Origin: Odobenus rosmarus divergens
Lineage: Eukaryota; Chordata; Mammalia; Carnivora; Odobenidae
NCBI RefSeq assembly: GCF_000321225.1
Contig: NW_004450459.1
Span: forward strand, 1,136,471 to 1,200,470
Length of the DNA: 64,000 bases
Direction of reading: 5' to 3'
Shown: positions 44,331 to 55,689 of the stretch, piece after piece
How the letters are laid out: each line of letters opens with the position of its first letter
Position numbering within the stretch: position 1 is the stretch's first letter
Program-made: the position numbers and the translations under genes
Notes under the pieces: generated by a model
What the model was told of the DNA's origin: nothing
The model's database searches: none
The model's input: only the letters and a program-made list of their open reading frames with translations

Positions 44331-45189
44331 AAGTAATTGCAGGCCTGCAGTTTAGTGGGGTTGTGGTATAGAATGCAAGGGAGACATGGTTTGGTGGCAG
44401 AGCCTGAAGTACCCTGAGCCCCAAGCTTGGGGATCCAGCTTTATTCTTCAGGGAGAGAAGAGGTTCTCTGTTGGGGAGTGCCACGTTTCTAGAATTTAGG
44501 AAGAGGCATCTGAGGTGGAAGGTGAAGCGAGAGAAGGAGAGGGTTAATAGCAGGAGTCTGAACTAGAGGCTGGATTCCCGCAGGAGCAGAGTTTATCAGT
44601 TGAGTGAGGGAGAGAGAGGATTTGAAGATGAAACTTTGAGGTTTAGTGCTTCAAAGATGGGGACTGTAACAAGCCCAGTCATGGCAGTGGTGGTACCAGA
44701 GGAGGAATGGATGTTTAGTTCTGAGGCAGGTAAAAAGACAAAAAGGAACACCACTTACTGTGCTGGGTTTGGTGCATTGACACACATTATCTCATGTCAG
44801 TTGAGATGCTGGTGTGACTTCCAGCCTGTGTGAGATCACCCAAGGAGTATCCTGAGCCAAGGGAGAAGTTTGAGGAAGATGCTTAGTATTGAAGATTGTT
44901 TTTTAGGTGTTCAGTCTTTTTATAAAGCATAATATAGGTACTTCATTTTGAAAATTATCTGACATTTGATTCTAAGAGGATGTCTGTTTATAATTAAAAA
45001 TGAATGTCAGCGAGTTGCTATTGGGAAAGAAAAAAAAAAGACTAACATTCGTCAGTGATTTCTGTGTGTTGTCTTACAACTCCCAAAGCAAATTGAAAAA
45101 GCAGAGATTTTTGGCCTCCAACATACCTCTTGGTATATGAAATTGTGTTCACTAAACCTGCTTTCCAAAAAGGCAAGTGCAAGGGGCTC
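44331..45189. other. Mostly unassigned; possible MIR scrap
   Basis: A short MIR-like antisense piece is suggested at about 44745-44800 (ACTGTGCTGGGTTTGGTGCA, CATTATCTCATGTCAG). The rest may be more of the antisense L2 but is not anchored. Confidence 0.3.
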
Positions 45190-46040
45190 TCACTGACCTA
45201 ATCTGGGAAAATTGCAGCATCAAAATAAACAATGTTAGTAATGTATGATAAACCATCAGATGAAATAAGATTCGGTGAATCTATATTGATCAGTAAATAA
45301 ATGGGAATGGGGAGGGAAAGCTCTTCCTTATAGGAGAATGCCAACAAATAAATACAGAAAAAGGGAAGAAAATAGAAAAATCACCATTTGGCAAACATCA
45401 AAGTGATGGTTGATGACTACAGGAGTTGTCAAAGGGTGGGTGTTTGATGAAGAACAGGATATTGGCACAGGCTTATGGTATTTTTCCACAAAATACTCAT
45501 TCTTCCAGAGGAGGAAATGGTGGCTCTATGGTGAAGACTGGCAGATACAAACCTGTCCAGGTGATCAAGGTTAGCACTGTCGGTGATGGGATGATCTGAC
45601 ATCCTGTGTCTCTTGGTGTGATGAGCCAAGAAGAGCGCAGCAATCATTTTTGGGGTCTTCTTGCTAGGAATACATGGTCCAAATCTGGGCACGAGGAAAC
45701 ATCAGATGGACCCAAGGTAGGGTGACCCAGGTCACCTGAGACTCAAGTCAGAAGTTTTGACTCTTTAAAATTGTCAAGGATGAGAGAGACAGGTTAAGAC
45801 AGAACTGTTCCAGATTGAAGGAGACGTGTGATTGTCATGTAAGTGTGTCCTTGTTTGGAGAAGTACATATTGGAAGACACAGGAGTAAAGGGCCTCCATA
45901 TCCACAGTGTACTCTACGTGGTTCAGAAAAATACTGAAGACAAAACAATTGGGTCCTAGGCCAAGGGGAAATAGGAGTTTTTTGTACCGTTCCTGCAACT
46001 TTTTTGTGCCTGAAATTATTTTAAAATAAAGTTATGAAAC
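45190..46040 (+). mobile_element. L1 3' region (sense)
   Basis: Sense L1M-type 3' UTR: CAGAACTGTTCCAGATTGAA, CAATTGGGTCCTAGG, GCAACTTTTTTGTGCCTGAA, ATTATTTTAAAATAAAG, the last being the typical 3' end. A CAN SINE follows directly. Confidence 0.65.
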
Positions 46041-46042
46041 TC

Positions 46043-46242
46043 GGGGCTCCTGGGTGGCTCAGTCATTGGGTGTCTGCCTTCAACTGAGGTCATGATCCCG
46101 GGGTTCTGGGACCGAGCCCTGCATCGGGCTCCCCACTCCGCGGGAAGCCTGGTTCTCCCTCTCCCACTCCCTCTGCCCCTGCTTGTGTTCCCTCTCTCGC
46201 TGTGTCTCTCTCTGTCAAATAAATAAATAAAATCTTTTCTAA
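46043..46242 (+). mobile_element. CAN SINE (SINEC)
   Basis: A sense copy with a diverged head (GGGGCTCCTGGGTGGCTCAG) and full tail (CAAATAAATAAATAAAATC). No clean duplication was found. It stands between two related L1 3' fragments. Confidence 0.94.
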
Positions 46243-46495
46243 AAGATTTTAGAAGATTTTAGGTCCTTCCTCAAGGAAGGACCAAGGAACTGTTTTAGAT
46301 GGAAGGAGACTGAGAGACATAGTAAATACATCGAGTGATCTGTATTGGATCCTTTTGCTGCAAAGGAAATCATCGGGGTAGTTGGCAAAATTTCAGGAGG
46401 GTTTTTAGGTGATAGGGTGAGTGTTCTTTGTCCTGTTCTGGCAGTTGGTAAGTTTCAAATTGCTTTGAAATGAAGTTTTTTTTTTTTTTTAGGGG
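46243..46495 (+). mobile_element. Second L1 3' fragment (sense)
   Basis: This repeats the content of the L1 piece to its left: GAACTGTTTTAGATGGAAGG here against GAACTGTTCCAGATTGAAGG at about 45802. It ends at a T run, 46476-46490. Confidence 0.5.
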
Positions 46496-47217
46496 CCAGT
46501 GCTTTTCTAAAATCCGAACTAACTTTAATTTCCTTTTTCTTTGATCAGAATAGGATAGGATTTGTTCCTGCTGTCAGAGGGCAACCAGACTGTGCTTCTA
46601 ATGAGGAGATTAAAGGATGTTAAATTTAAGAGTAGGAAAATGCCCAAGTGATGCATCTGTAGACAAGTCAGCCTCTTGATTCTTTGTCCTTAAAGGTAAA
46701 TCCAGGGTAATGGTACCTACCTGGTCTGTCTCGCAGGGTGGGTCCTTCTTAGGGCAAAATGAGACAAATATGTAACCATTTTTTAAAAAGAGAGAATGCC
46801 AATGAAATATAATCTATTATTGACATGGCGTGTAGAGATGTGTGGTCTGATACTACTAATAGAAGTGTTCTGGTTTAGCAATTGGAATGCCTTTCCCTGT
46901 GTTTCTCTTTTTTCCTCTTTTTTTGAAAATCTCCGCACTCACCTGGGGGCTCCTCCTTATCCCTGCTTCTCTTTCACCTTCCTCCCTCACTGGCTTTTTT
47001 TTCCTCGCTAAATTTTTTCCTCTGGTACAAATTCCTTGCTTGTATCTTTTATTCTTGTCTGCCTCTTATTCTCCTCTCCCCCTTCTGTAGTCTTGTTTCC
47101 CTGCCCTTTTTGTTGTGGCCTCAAGAATTCTAGATATAACGCTTCCATTTGCTTGTATTCAAGAGGAAGGCCAATCTGAATTAGACTTGGCAGCAGACTG
47201 TTGGTAACAAACGAACT
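46496..47217. other. No recognised repeat; CT-rich patch
   Basis: A pyrimidine-rich stretch lies at about 46,905-47,110. The overlapping short frames there show no domain. Confidence 0.35.
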
Positions 47218-47440
47218 TGTATTAATAGCTACTGTTTATTGATTGCATTATCCATAGTCACATTTAATCCTCACAACAACCTTTTGGAGTAGGTATTTTC
47301 ATCCCCACTTTACAGATTAGGAAAGTGAAGCACAGATGTTGAACCACTTACCCAAAATAAAAAATGGTAAGTGGTAAAGCCAAGCTTCAAAACCCAAGTG
47401 AATTTCAGAACTTGGGGTGCTTTACACCTACAGTGTAGCC
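47218..47440 (-). mobile_element. MIR SINE (antisense)
   Basis: Reversed MIR: AATAGCTACTGTTTATTGAT, TTAATCCTCACAACAACCTT, CCCCACTTTACAGATTAGGA, TGGTAAGTGGTAAAGCCAAG. Confidence 0.8.
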
Positions 47441-47824
47441 CAAGGATATTAGCTCCATTCTAGTTGGGTTCTACAGTTAGTGTCCAGATCAAGGGTGACA
47501 TTTAGATGAGTATCAAAAAGGAGCCAGGGATTACAGTCTTGTATTGTTGATTACACTGGCGGCGAGGAGAGGTGAAGCTGAGTTACATGTCAGCGTCTGA
47601 ATGGCTGGTTCTTGGCAAGTAATGATTTATAATTAGTGCATGTTGCTGCTGAAAGCTATCCCATTGGACCCCTTTCCAGCAAGATTCTCCTTTTGGAATG
47701 TAACAGGAACTAATTACGTGCTATTAAATCCAAGACCCATTTCATATTCAGAGGTTCCAGTGGTAAACCTCACATGTCAGAAGCAATTAGTGACATTGTG
47801 ACATGTCATCTCCAATATGCTGAG
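47441..47824. other. Repeat-poor stretch with a small inverted repeat
   Basis: No transposon recognised. It contains ACATGTCA at 47772-47779 and its reverse complement TGACATGT at 47799-47806, with a CAATTAG homeodomain-type core between them. Confidence 0.4.
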
Positions 47825-47838
47825 CTCAGATAGTTTTA

Positions 47839-48047
47839 TTTTTTATTTCATTTTTTTAAAAGATTTTATTTATTTATTTGACAGAGAGAGACACACACAG
47901 AGAGAGGGAACACGAGTAGGGGGAGTGGGAGAGGGAGAAGCAGGCTTCCCGCTGAGTAGGGAGCCCAATGCGGGGCTCGGTCCCAGGACCCTGGGATCTT
48001 GACCTGAGCCCAAGGCAGATGCTTAACGACTGAGCCACCCAGGCGCC
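47839..48047 (-). mobile_element. CAN SINE (SINEC), recent, with perfect 14 bp TSD
   Basis: A complete antisense copy. The duplication CTCAGATAGTTTTA is perfect at 47825-47838 and 48048-48061. Confidence 0.98.
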
Positions 48048-48061
48048 CTCAGATAGTTTTA

Positions 48062-49064
48062 AATAACCATCACCACAGTGCTCTCTGAGCAATGTGATTT
48101 CAAGGCAACAAATTCTGGACGTTGTCCTAACTAGTGTTCTGGAGATTTCAGAAACGTGAGCCGACAGTTAATTCTGACAGTTTTCAGATTTAGAGTGCCC
48201 AGGAAAGGGGCTAGAAGTGCTGGGCAGAGGACGAAGCCATGCTGCATGGTCTGGGAGCTGGTCTTGGGGTCCCTGCTCTCATGCAGTTCTGATGGAATAA
48301 CTGCTTTGCACCAGTGGCACTTGGGTGTGCACGTAACCAAATGCCAGCATGTGAAAACAGGCTGGGCCAATGTATGGGGAACCAAGTTCTGGTGGGCTGG
48401 TTCACTCCCTGGGATTAATGGGAAGAATATCCTCCATTTTTTTTAAGCTATAAAATGAACAAACTCCTAATTGGAATTTGAAATTTTTTATATTTTATAT
48501 TTTTATCAATAAATTTATATTTTTATAAAAGAAAAAGGTGAAATTCAAATGTAGTTTTCTTCTGGAAGGAAAGTATGTTGCAGAAGTGTCATCTGTGGGG
48601 TTGTGTACAGAGGCTGCTTGTAGGCTGCTGACATTAGGATTATCTCCTGAAGTGGGATCTTCCTGTTGGTTTTGGATTTTTACCATGTTGCTGACACACT
48701 GCATGGGAAAATGTGGTGACTGGATGCTGCTCGGGTGTGGCTGAGCAGTGAAAGCATCTGGAAAAAAAAATTGCCCTCATGGGATAACTGGACCGTGTCC
48801 ATTAAGCCGGTTCTGCCCCAGAATGCCGGCTCCGTTATAGGCTTAGCTCAGAGGTAATGGACTCTTCAGCTCACTGAGGCTGCTCAACGACTCTCTGGTA
48901 AAGAACCTTTTTGTTTCCCTCTCCATTCAGGGGCTTGGCTGTTTCAATTAGACTATTTGTATAGACTGTAAATTCTAACCACTGCAAAACAGTCTCTGGA
49001 AATCCCAACCGTGCACAGCTGAGAGATGGCCACTTAGCATATGCCTTTAAAAAGGAGAGAAAAA
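48062..49064. other. No recognised feature
   Basis: A kilobase of mixed composition without a nameable repeat. Overlapping short frames at 48131-48446 on both strands lack domain or splice support. Confidence 0.35.
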
Positions 49065-49160
49065 GGGCACCTGGGTGGTGCTGTCGGTTAAGCATCCGAC
49101 TCTTCATTTCGGCTCAGGTCACATTAGGGTTGGGAGATCGAGCCCTGTGTCGGGCTTGTG
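49065..49160 (+). mobile_element. CAN SINE (SINEC), head only
   Basis: A sense copy with a diverged head GGGCACCTGGGTGGTGCTGT, ending near CGGGCTTGTGGGGG without the CT-rich middle or tail. It was truncated or deleted at the 3' side. Confidence 0.85.
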
Positions 49161-50329
49161 GGGGCATTGGCTAAATTTAGGTGGGCATGGTGTTGTCAAT
49201 TATTTTAGTGTAGGGTGGAAAGCCTGCTAGGATTTAAATACCTGATAAACACACAGGACTGCTCCAAGGAGTACATCGTAAAGTAAACATACAGCCCTTT
49301 GATAGATGAGTGTGTCCTTACTGAGTGAAACTGAAAGAAAACAACCTGCGAGGGGAGATGAAGTTATGACATGATTTTTAGGAAATAGAAGTTAAATTAT
49401 AAGATTATGTGGTCTTAAGCCTGTTTGAAGGGTGTGTGTGTGTGTGTGTGTGTGTGAGATAAATTTTTTACTTGTCTTTCCCAAGTAATAAACTTCTAAA
49501 TATCTTCACAATGATATTGGCTAACCCTCAGTAGTTTCGGAATAAAAGTTAGCAGTGTCCATCAGTCAAGTACAGCCTGTTCCCACAGAGATGTGGATTG
49601 TAAAGGTGTGGCTTTGATTAGTGTGAGCAATACTCGCAGGATCACTGATTGAGTCAACCAGCCAAGTTTTGGGGGCTGGGCAGGACGGCTGGTTTCACAG
49701 TTGATGATACATGAAGTAGCATCCTTTAGATACTTTTATTTGGCTGACCAGGTATAAATGAATGGATTTTTACTTTCCTGAACCCAGATCTGTACTTTCA
49801 AGTGACCCTGCACAGACACAGCATTTAAATCATCCCCACTGGAGTCAACCACCCTGGAGCTCTGTATTTGAAAAAACTGCACATTCTTCAATCCCATGTT
49901 CTCTGTTGTATTGTTGGCCTTTCTCTCTTTCTGTGTATGCATTGGGAATAGAGGGGAAAGAGGGAAGGCTTCAGCTAAAGAAATCACCATTATAGAGTCT
50001 ATAACCAGAGCTGGCTGGCAGCATGTTCCTGTCCAACCCCAGGAAGTTCTGATTCTGTGATTATGTCAGAAGCAGCTCTAGGTTACAGCTTTCCTGGGTA
50101 ACCAGCCTGGCTTCCAGGAATTGATGCTGGTGATGTCATTTTAATCTCTTGTCCATCCATCTCCCTAAAATCCATACATGCTTAAGGACCTTCTCTATTC
50201 TAATTTGTGGAGACTCAGATATTGCAAAGATGTTTAATAATCTTAGCCTAAAGTGAAGGCTTGTTGAAAAAATAAAACTTCTTGGTGTGCATGAAAATTA
50301 ATTACAATTCCTTTTAACATTTCAAAACT
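49161..50329. other. Unassigned; contains a TG microsatellite
   Basis: Apart from the (GT)n run at 49432-49457 nothing is nameable. No exon was found. Confidence 0.35.
49432..49457. repeat. (GT)n microsatellite
   Basis: About thirteen GT units, probably polymorphic. Confidence 0.95.
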
Positions 50330-50788
50330 AAATGTTGTTATGGGAAGTACTATTTGTTCATGGCAGAAAAAAATTAAAGTGGAACTTCACCCAAGAAGTA
50401 AATATCACCCATAATCCCATTATCCAGAAATAAATAGCATTTGGTGTTAAATACCCAGGTTTTCTTCCCTAGGATTTATATTCCTATAAATAAGTTATTA
50501 TATGTGTGTATATATATATTTTTTTCTTACAAAAATGGAAACATGCTGCTTTATAAACCTCTCCCTTTCCTTACGCTTGCTCTAACCAGAGAAAATATTT
50601 GAGCCATTTTTTTCCATATTGGTGACTATATATTTACATCATCATTTAGAATCGCTGCAGAGATTTGCTGGATGCATAGGTTGTGTCCTGATTTTTTGTT
50701 ATAATCAATACTCTGATGAACATCTTTGTACATATGACTGGGCACTTGCTTGATTATGTACTTAAGATAAGCATTTAAATATAATAGA

Positions 50789-50922
50789 GACGTGCCTGGG
50801 TGGCTCAGTTGGTGAAGCAACTGACTCTTGATCTCAGCTCAGGTCTTGATCTCAGGGTCATGAGTTAGAGCCCCGTGTAAAATAAATAAATAAATAAAAT
50901 AATTAATAAACAAAAATAAATG
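50789..50922 (+). mobile_element. CAN SINE (SINEC), short older form
   Basis: A sense copy: GACGTGCCTGGGTGGCTCAG head, body CTTGATCTCAGGGTCATGAG, direct passage to an AAATAAATAAATAAATAAA tail with no CT-rich middle. This is an older subtype. Confidence 0.93.
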
Positions 50923-51048
50923 TTGTAGAATTTGTTAGATCAAAGTAAAACATATGTTGAAAGCTTGTGAGACTTGTTACTATGTTACTTTTCCCAAAGT
51001 TTATTCTGATTCTTTATCCATTTGTTATGTTAAAAGTCGTTTATTTTA

Positions 51049-51264
51049 TTTTTTTATTTTATTTTTTTTAAATCTCTTTTTTTAATTTTATTTATTTATT
51101 TATTTGAGAGAATGAGAGAGAGAGAGAGAGAGAGAGAGTTGGGTCAGAGGGAGAAGCAGACTCCCTGCCAAGCAGGGAGCCCGATGTGGAACTCGATCCC
51201 GGGACTCCAGGATCATGACCTGAGCCGAAGGCAGTCGCTTAACCAACTGAGCCACCCAGCGCCC
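51049..51264 (-). mobile_element. CAN SINE (SINEC), with 17 bp TSD
   Basis: An antisense copy with a GAGAGAGAGAGAGAGAGAGA middle. The duplication AAAAGTCGTTTATTTTA is at 51032-51048, and AAAAGTTGTTTATTTTA (one mismatch) at 51265-51281. Confidence 0.97.
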
Positions 51265-51545
51265 AAAAGTTGTTTATTTTAAATTGTATCCTTGTTTTTG
51301 AGGCTGAGCATTTATTTCTCTGTAATGTACTGGTTATTTGAATTTTGTGGTAAATTGGCTAGTTTGTGTTCTTTTCCCATTTTTGCATGGAGGTATTCCT
51401 GTTTTGGCTTATTGTTTTTTGAGAGCACTTTATGTTTTAGGCACATGGATTTCTTCTCTGCAACATAGGTATTTTGCCCAGTGGATTGGAATTTGGATTG
51501 AGATTTAGTCAAATGTAATATTAATTTAGCGGGTATGGGCATGTT

Positions 51546-53169
51546 TTTCAATATTGAGTCTTGCTGTTTGAGAATAATAGCTTAAACACTTCTGATCTAA
51601 GGAGATTATAAGGAGTAAATGTATGGAGTGACTTTTTCCAGGCCTTTCAGTTTATTGCCTTGCCTCAGAGTAGAACTGTTTTTAAATCATTTGAGAAAAC
51701 TGAGTAGCTCAAGTGTTTTTACCAGCTAAGTGATTGGATTCCATCTGGTTGGTTTTTGATGTATTCTTTTTAATGATTTTAGCACACTCACTTATTCCTT
51801 TTCAAAGCTAGTATCTTTGGCTCTTTGAAATAGATTGTTCACATGGGTCCTTATGGCTTTGGGAGTCTGACAATTTTATGATTATGCAAATGTTATTGAG
51901 CTCATCTTGATGGATGTTCCCTGAGACCTTAGCTGATTGCATAGAGACTGCGCCTTTAACTGTCACAGGGTTGGCTAGTGTGACCTTCACATCAGGCTGC
52001 ATAAAACATGCTTGCCAGGCAGCTTAGGACAATTTGGAGCGGTTGCCTGGGCTACCTCACTTGCTTCTAATCAAATGCCCAAAGGATAACCCAAGTCCCA
52101 GGGGCAATGCCTCTTCTGATGGGAGGAACTCTGTCTTTAGCAGCGGAAGTGCATTTGTCAATTTTAGAGCACTTTGCTAATGTGTCGGGGAGATGAGGTT
52201 ATGCCGTGATCTGACAATGAACTCAGGGAAAGGAGAGAATGAAGGAAAAGTGCATCAAGAGAATAGAGGCAAGAAGGAGGAGAAGGTCGCATTGAAGTAA
52301 ATGGAGAAATGAAAATAATAAAGAGCAGCATAAAAAAACACTGTAGCACAGGCACTGAAAATGAATACCAAAAAGTTATGTTTGGAAAAAAAAAATCCAT
52401 GGCCAGTAAATGAATATCTGGCGAGGGAAAAAAAAATGGTGAAGACTTCTGAAAAGCATACTATAACAATATTTTTTTCGCTGAAACAGACTCATCTAAT
52501 GTGTTTGGCCAACCCTGGTCTGAGGAACTAACATTGTTTTCGTCTTGTACTCATCATTGTAGCCTGAGTAAATCATGACTGATTTTTCTGGAATCAGAGT
52601 GACACCACTCAGAATCATAGGACATACTTTTACTGGTTAATGCCATGAATCCGAGCTGTTAGAGATTTGAAACTAGTGTAGTTAAAGTCAGTTTGGTTTT
52701 TCTTTTAAACAAAACAAATCCACAGTAGTGTATCAAGATGGTTATTATGACAGGTGGCAGTGTTTTAGCTGTTTGAATAAGCAGAATGCAGATCTGAGCA
52801 GAAAGGCATTGTGTAGCCCTGGGATGAAAACCTTTCTGGGAACATCAGTGAGCCGACCATTCTCTATTCTCAGAACCCTCAGTCAGGTGCTTAATTCATC
52901 CCATTACATTAAAAAAAAAATTCTGTGACTCACTCTTAAAATACCCACAACTGCTCTTAAGACTCACTTTTTTGAAGATGGCAAACCAAGTCCAGGAGAG
53001 ATGCAAGCTTTACTGTAGTCAAAACTGGCATACCCAGCACATGATAAGAGGCGCTATCCAAGGTAGTTATTCGGTAAATGTTGGGCAATGATGATATTGT
53101 CCAGATTTCAGACCCTTTGAAAACGTGAGCCTTGCTCAGATATTTTCTAGAGGCTGGATTTCTTATTTG
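51546..53169. other. Repeat-poor stretch, no gene recognised
   Basis: About 1.6 kb without a nameable transposon. Short A runs at 52387-52394 and 52910-52920. No credible exon. Confidence 0.4.
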
Positions 53170-53660
53170 CAGAAAATTATGGTTTCAATTAGAGTTCTGG
53201 CAGGTAAGGTTGATGGTATATTGTAAAGGTATACCTGAGGAGTATTTAATGAAGGAATGATTTAAAGAGTCGAGGGCAGGGCTCAGGGAACCCCCAGGTG
53301 ATGGCAGAGCACTCCACAGGTAGCAAAGGTGGGAGCCAACGCTGTCTCTAGGTCAGAAGAAATGAGGGAGGAAGCAGTGTTCCTGGGACCCAGTGAGAAC
53401 CGTGCCCATGGAACTGTAAGTGTAGATCCAGCTACAGGCAGGACTGGGACAGGTAGGGAGATGGGGGTGAGTTCAAATATGTGAACTCCCCTTCCCTCTC
53501 CTCTCCAGTCTCTTGCTGGTATCTTCTATTAGCCAGATCCATCTGGAAGCTAGAGTAAGGGATTCTGGGTAATGCAGTTTCCTGGAGCCCAGGGAAGGGC
53601 AGAGAAGGCTGGATCATGGATCTGGGGTGGGGAGGGGCAAATGGAGAATAACCAACACAG
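53170..53660. mobile_element. Probable old L1-associated 3' repeat
   Basis: Motifs such as TTTCAATTAGAGTTCTGGCA, CCATCTGGAAGCTAGAGTAA, GGGATTCTGGGTAATGCAGT and AAGGCTGGATCATGGATCTG resemble a mammalian repeat found at L1 3' ends. The family is not resolved. Confidence 0.4.
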
Positions 53661-53814
53661 TGTGTAAATCTTCTGTTCTCTAAGGCTCTCCTTGCCCTTT
53701 GGAAGCATACACATTTAGAAGAGGAGTTATTTATAATAAAAGAATGTCTTTTATAGGAGCTGGGTAGCAGAACAGAGACACCAGCCAGTCTCATGATTTT
53801 CCCAGCTAATTGCT

Positions 53815-53985
53815 TCCTTTACATGCTCTGCTAAGTCTAGTGTATATTGTACAATTGCTGTTATTTCTTTATGTGTATGTCTCCCTCTCTTGACCTCAGT
53901 TACAAACTTCCTTTTGTTTGTCTTGGTTTCTCCAGCATCTAGCCTAGTGCTTAGCATTCAGTAGAAGCTTATGTCTTGAGTAAGT
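53815..53985 (+). mobile_element. L2 LINE 3' fragment
   Basis: A sense L2 3' terminus: TTTCTCCAGCATCTAGCCTA, GTGCTTAGCATTCAGTAGAA, ending near AGTAAGTGATGGAATGA. Confidence 0.6.
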
Positions 53986-54040
53986 GATGGAATGACTGTT
54001 TCCTAACCTATCTCTGGATAATTTTGACTTCTGTAGTGTA

Positions 54041-55515
54041 CAGGCATACCTCGGAAATGTTGCGGGTTCAATTCCAGACCAACACAATAAAGCACATCTC
54101 ATAATAAAGGGAGTCAGATGAAGTTTTTTTGTTTCCCAGTGCATATGAAAGTTATGTTTATATACTAGTCTATTAAGTGGGAAATAGCATTATGTCTAAA
54201 AAACAATGTACATACCTTAATTAACAAATACTTTATTGCTAAAAAATGCTAACCATCATCTGAGCTTTCAGTGAGTCCTACTCTTTTTGCTGGTGGAGGA
54301 TCTTGCCTCAATATTGATGGCTGCTGACCAGGGTGATGGTTGCTGAAGGTTGGGGTGGCTGCAGCAGTTTCTTAAGATAAGACAACAAGTTTTCTGCATC
54401 GATGGACACTTCTTTTCACGAACCACTTCTCTGTAGCATGTGATGCAATTTGATAGCATGTAATATTCCATCTAAATTCTTTGTTGTCATTTCAACAATC
54501 TTCATAGCATCTTCACTGATTCCATTTCAAGAAACCACTTTCTTTGTTCATCCATAAGAAGCAACTCCTCATCCATTCAAGTTTTATCATGAGATTGTAG
54601 CAATTCAGTCACATCTTCCGGCTCCCCTTCTAATTCTAGTTCTCTTGCTGTTTCCACCACATCTGCAGTTACTTCATTCACTGAACGCTTGAACCCTTCA
54701 AAATCATCCAAGAGGATTGGAATCACCTTCTTCCAAACTCCTGTTAATGTTAACATTTTGACCTCTTCCCATGAATCACGAATGTTCTTAATGGCATCCA
54801 GAATGGTGAATCCTTCCTAGAAGATTTTCAATTTACTTTGCCCAGATCCACCAGAGGAATCACTATCTATGGCAACCTATGCCTTATAGCCTTATGACAC
54901 ATATTTCTTAAATAGTAAGACTTGAATGTTGAAATGATTCCTGGATCCATGGGCTGCAGAATGGATGTTTTGTTACCAGGCATGAAGAGAACATTAATTT
55001 CATCGTACATCTCCATCAGAGCTCTTGGATGACCAGGTGTGATGTCAGTAAGCAGTACTATTTCTAAAGGAATCTTTTTTTCTAAGCAGTAGGTCTCAGC
55101 AGTGGGCTTAAAATATTCAGTAAACTGTGTTGTAAACAGATGCATTGTCATCCAGGCTTTTTTGTTCCATTTATAGAGCCCAGGCAGAGTAGATGTCACG
55201 TAATTCTTAAGGGCCCTAGAATTTCAAAATGGTCAATGAGCATTGGCTTCCAATAAAAGTCACCTTGTTGCATTAAGCCCTAACAAGAGAGTCAGCTTGT
55301 CCTTTGAAGCTTTGAAGGCAGGCATTGACTTCTCCTCTTCAGCTATGAAAGTTCTAGATGACATCTTTGTCCAATATAAGGCCGTTTTGTCTACACTGCA
55401 GATCTCTTGTTTAGTGTAGCCACTTTCATCAGTGATCTTAGCTAGATCTTCTAGAGAACTTGCAGCTTCTGCATCAACACTTGCTGCTTCACCTTGCACT
55501 TTTATACCATATACC
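54041..55515 (-). pseudogene. Tigger1-type (pogo/Tc1-mariner) DNA transposon with decayed transposase
   Basis: The left end is a Tigger terminal inverted repeat (CAGGCATACCTCGGAAATGT...) preceded by TA, the target dinucleotide of this superfamily. On the minus strand the transposase can be followed in pieces. The frame at 55260-55547 contains [17 protein letters not shown] and [18 protein letters not shown]. The frame at 54867-55199 contains [20 protein letters not shown] and ILQPMD, part of the DDE_1 endonuclease core. A frameshift separates them and further stops follow. The N-terminal DNA-binding part and the other terminal repeat are missing, ending at a poly(A) run. It is an inactive fossil. 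Confidence 0.88.
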
Positions 55516-55537
55516 AAAAAAAAAAAAAAAAAAAAAA
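55516..55537. repeat. Poly(A) run at the truncated edge of the Tigger1 remnant
   Basis: About 22 A residues mark the exact point where Tigger homology stops. It could be a chance expansion, or the tail of a retroposed plus-strand transcript that contained the antisense Tigger. I did not find a matching target duplication. Confidence 0.9.
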
Positions 55538-55689
55538 TCAACTCCATCTAGAGTCTTAAATGTCAGGAAGAAAACCTTAAGACTTGGGGTAGGAAAGGAT
55601 TTCCTAAGTGTTTTCATACTTTTAGTCTTCAGAGAAGATTTCTTAAGATATAAAAACCAAAAACAAAAACCTACACATTTAATATAAAA

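Larger units (their letters stand above)
50330..51545 (-). mobile_element. L1 fragment (antisense), interrupted by two SINEs
   Basis: Reversed L1 3' region: CCCATAATCCCATTATCCAG, TTTACATCATCATTTAGAAT, GATGAACATCTTTGTACATA, then beyond the SINEs TTCTTTTCCCATTTTTGCAT. CAN SINEs at 50789-50922 (sense) and 51049-51264 (antisense) interrupt it. Confidence 0.65.
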
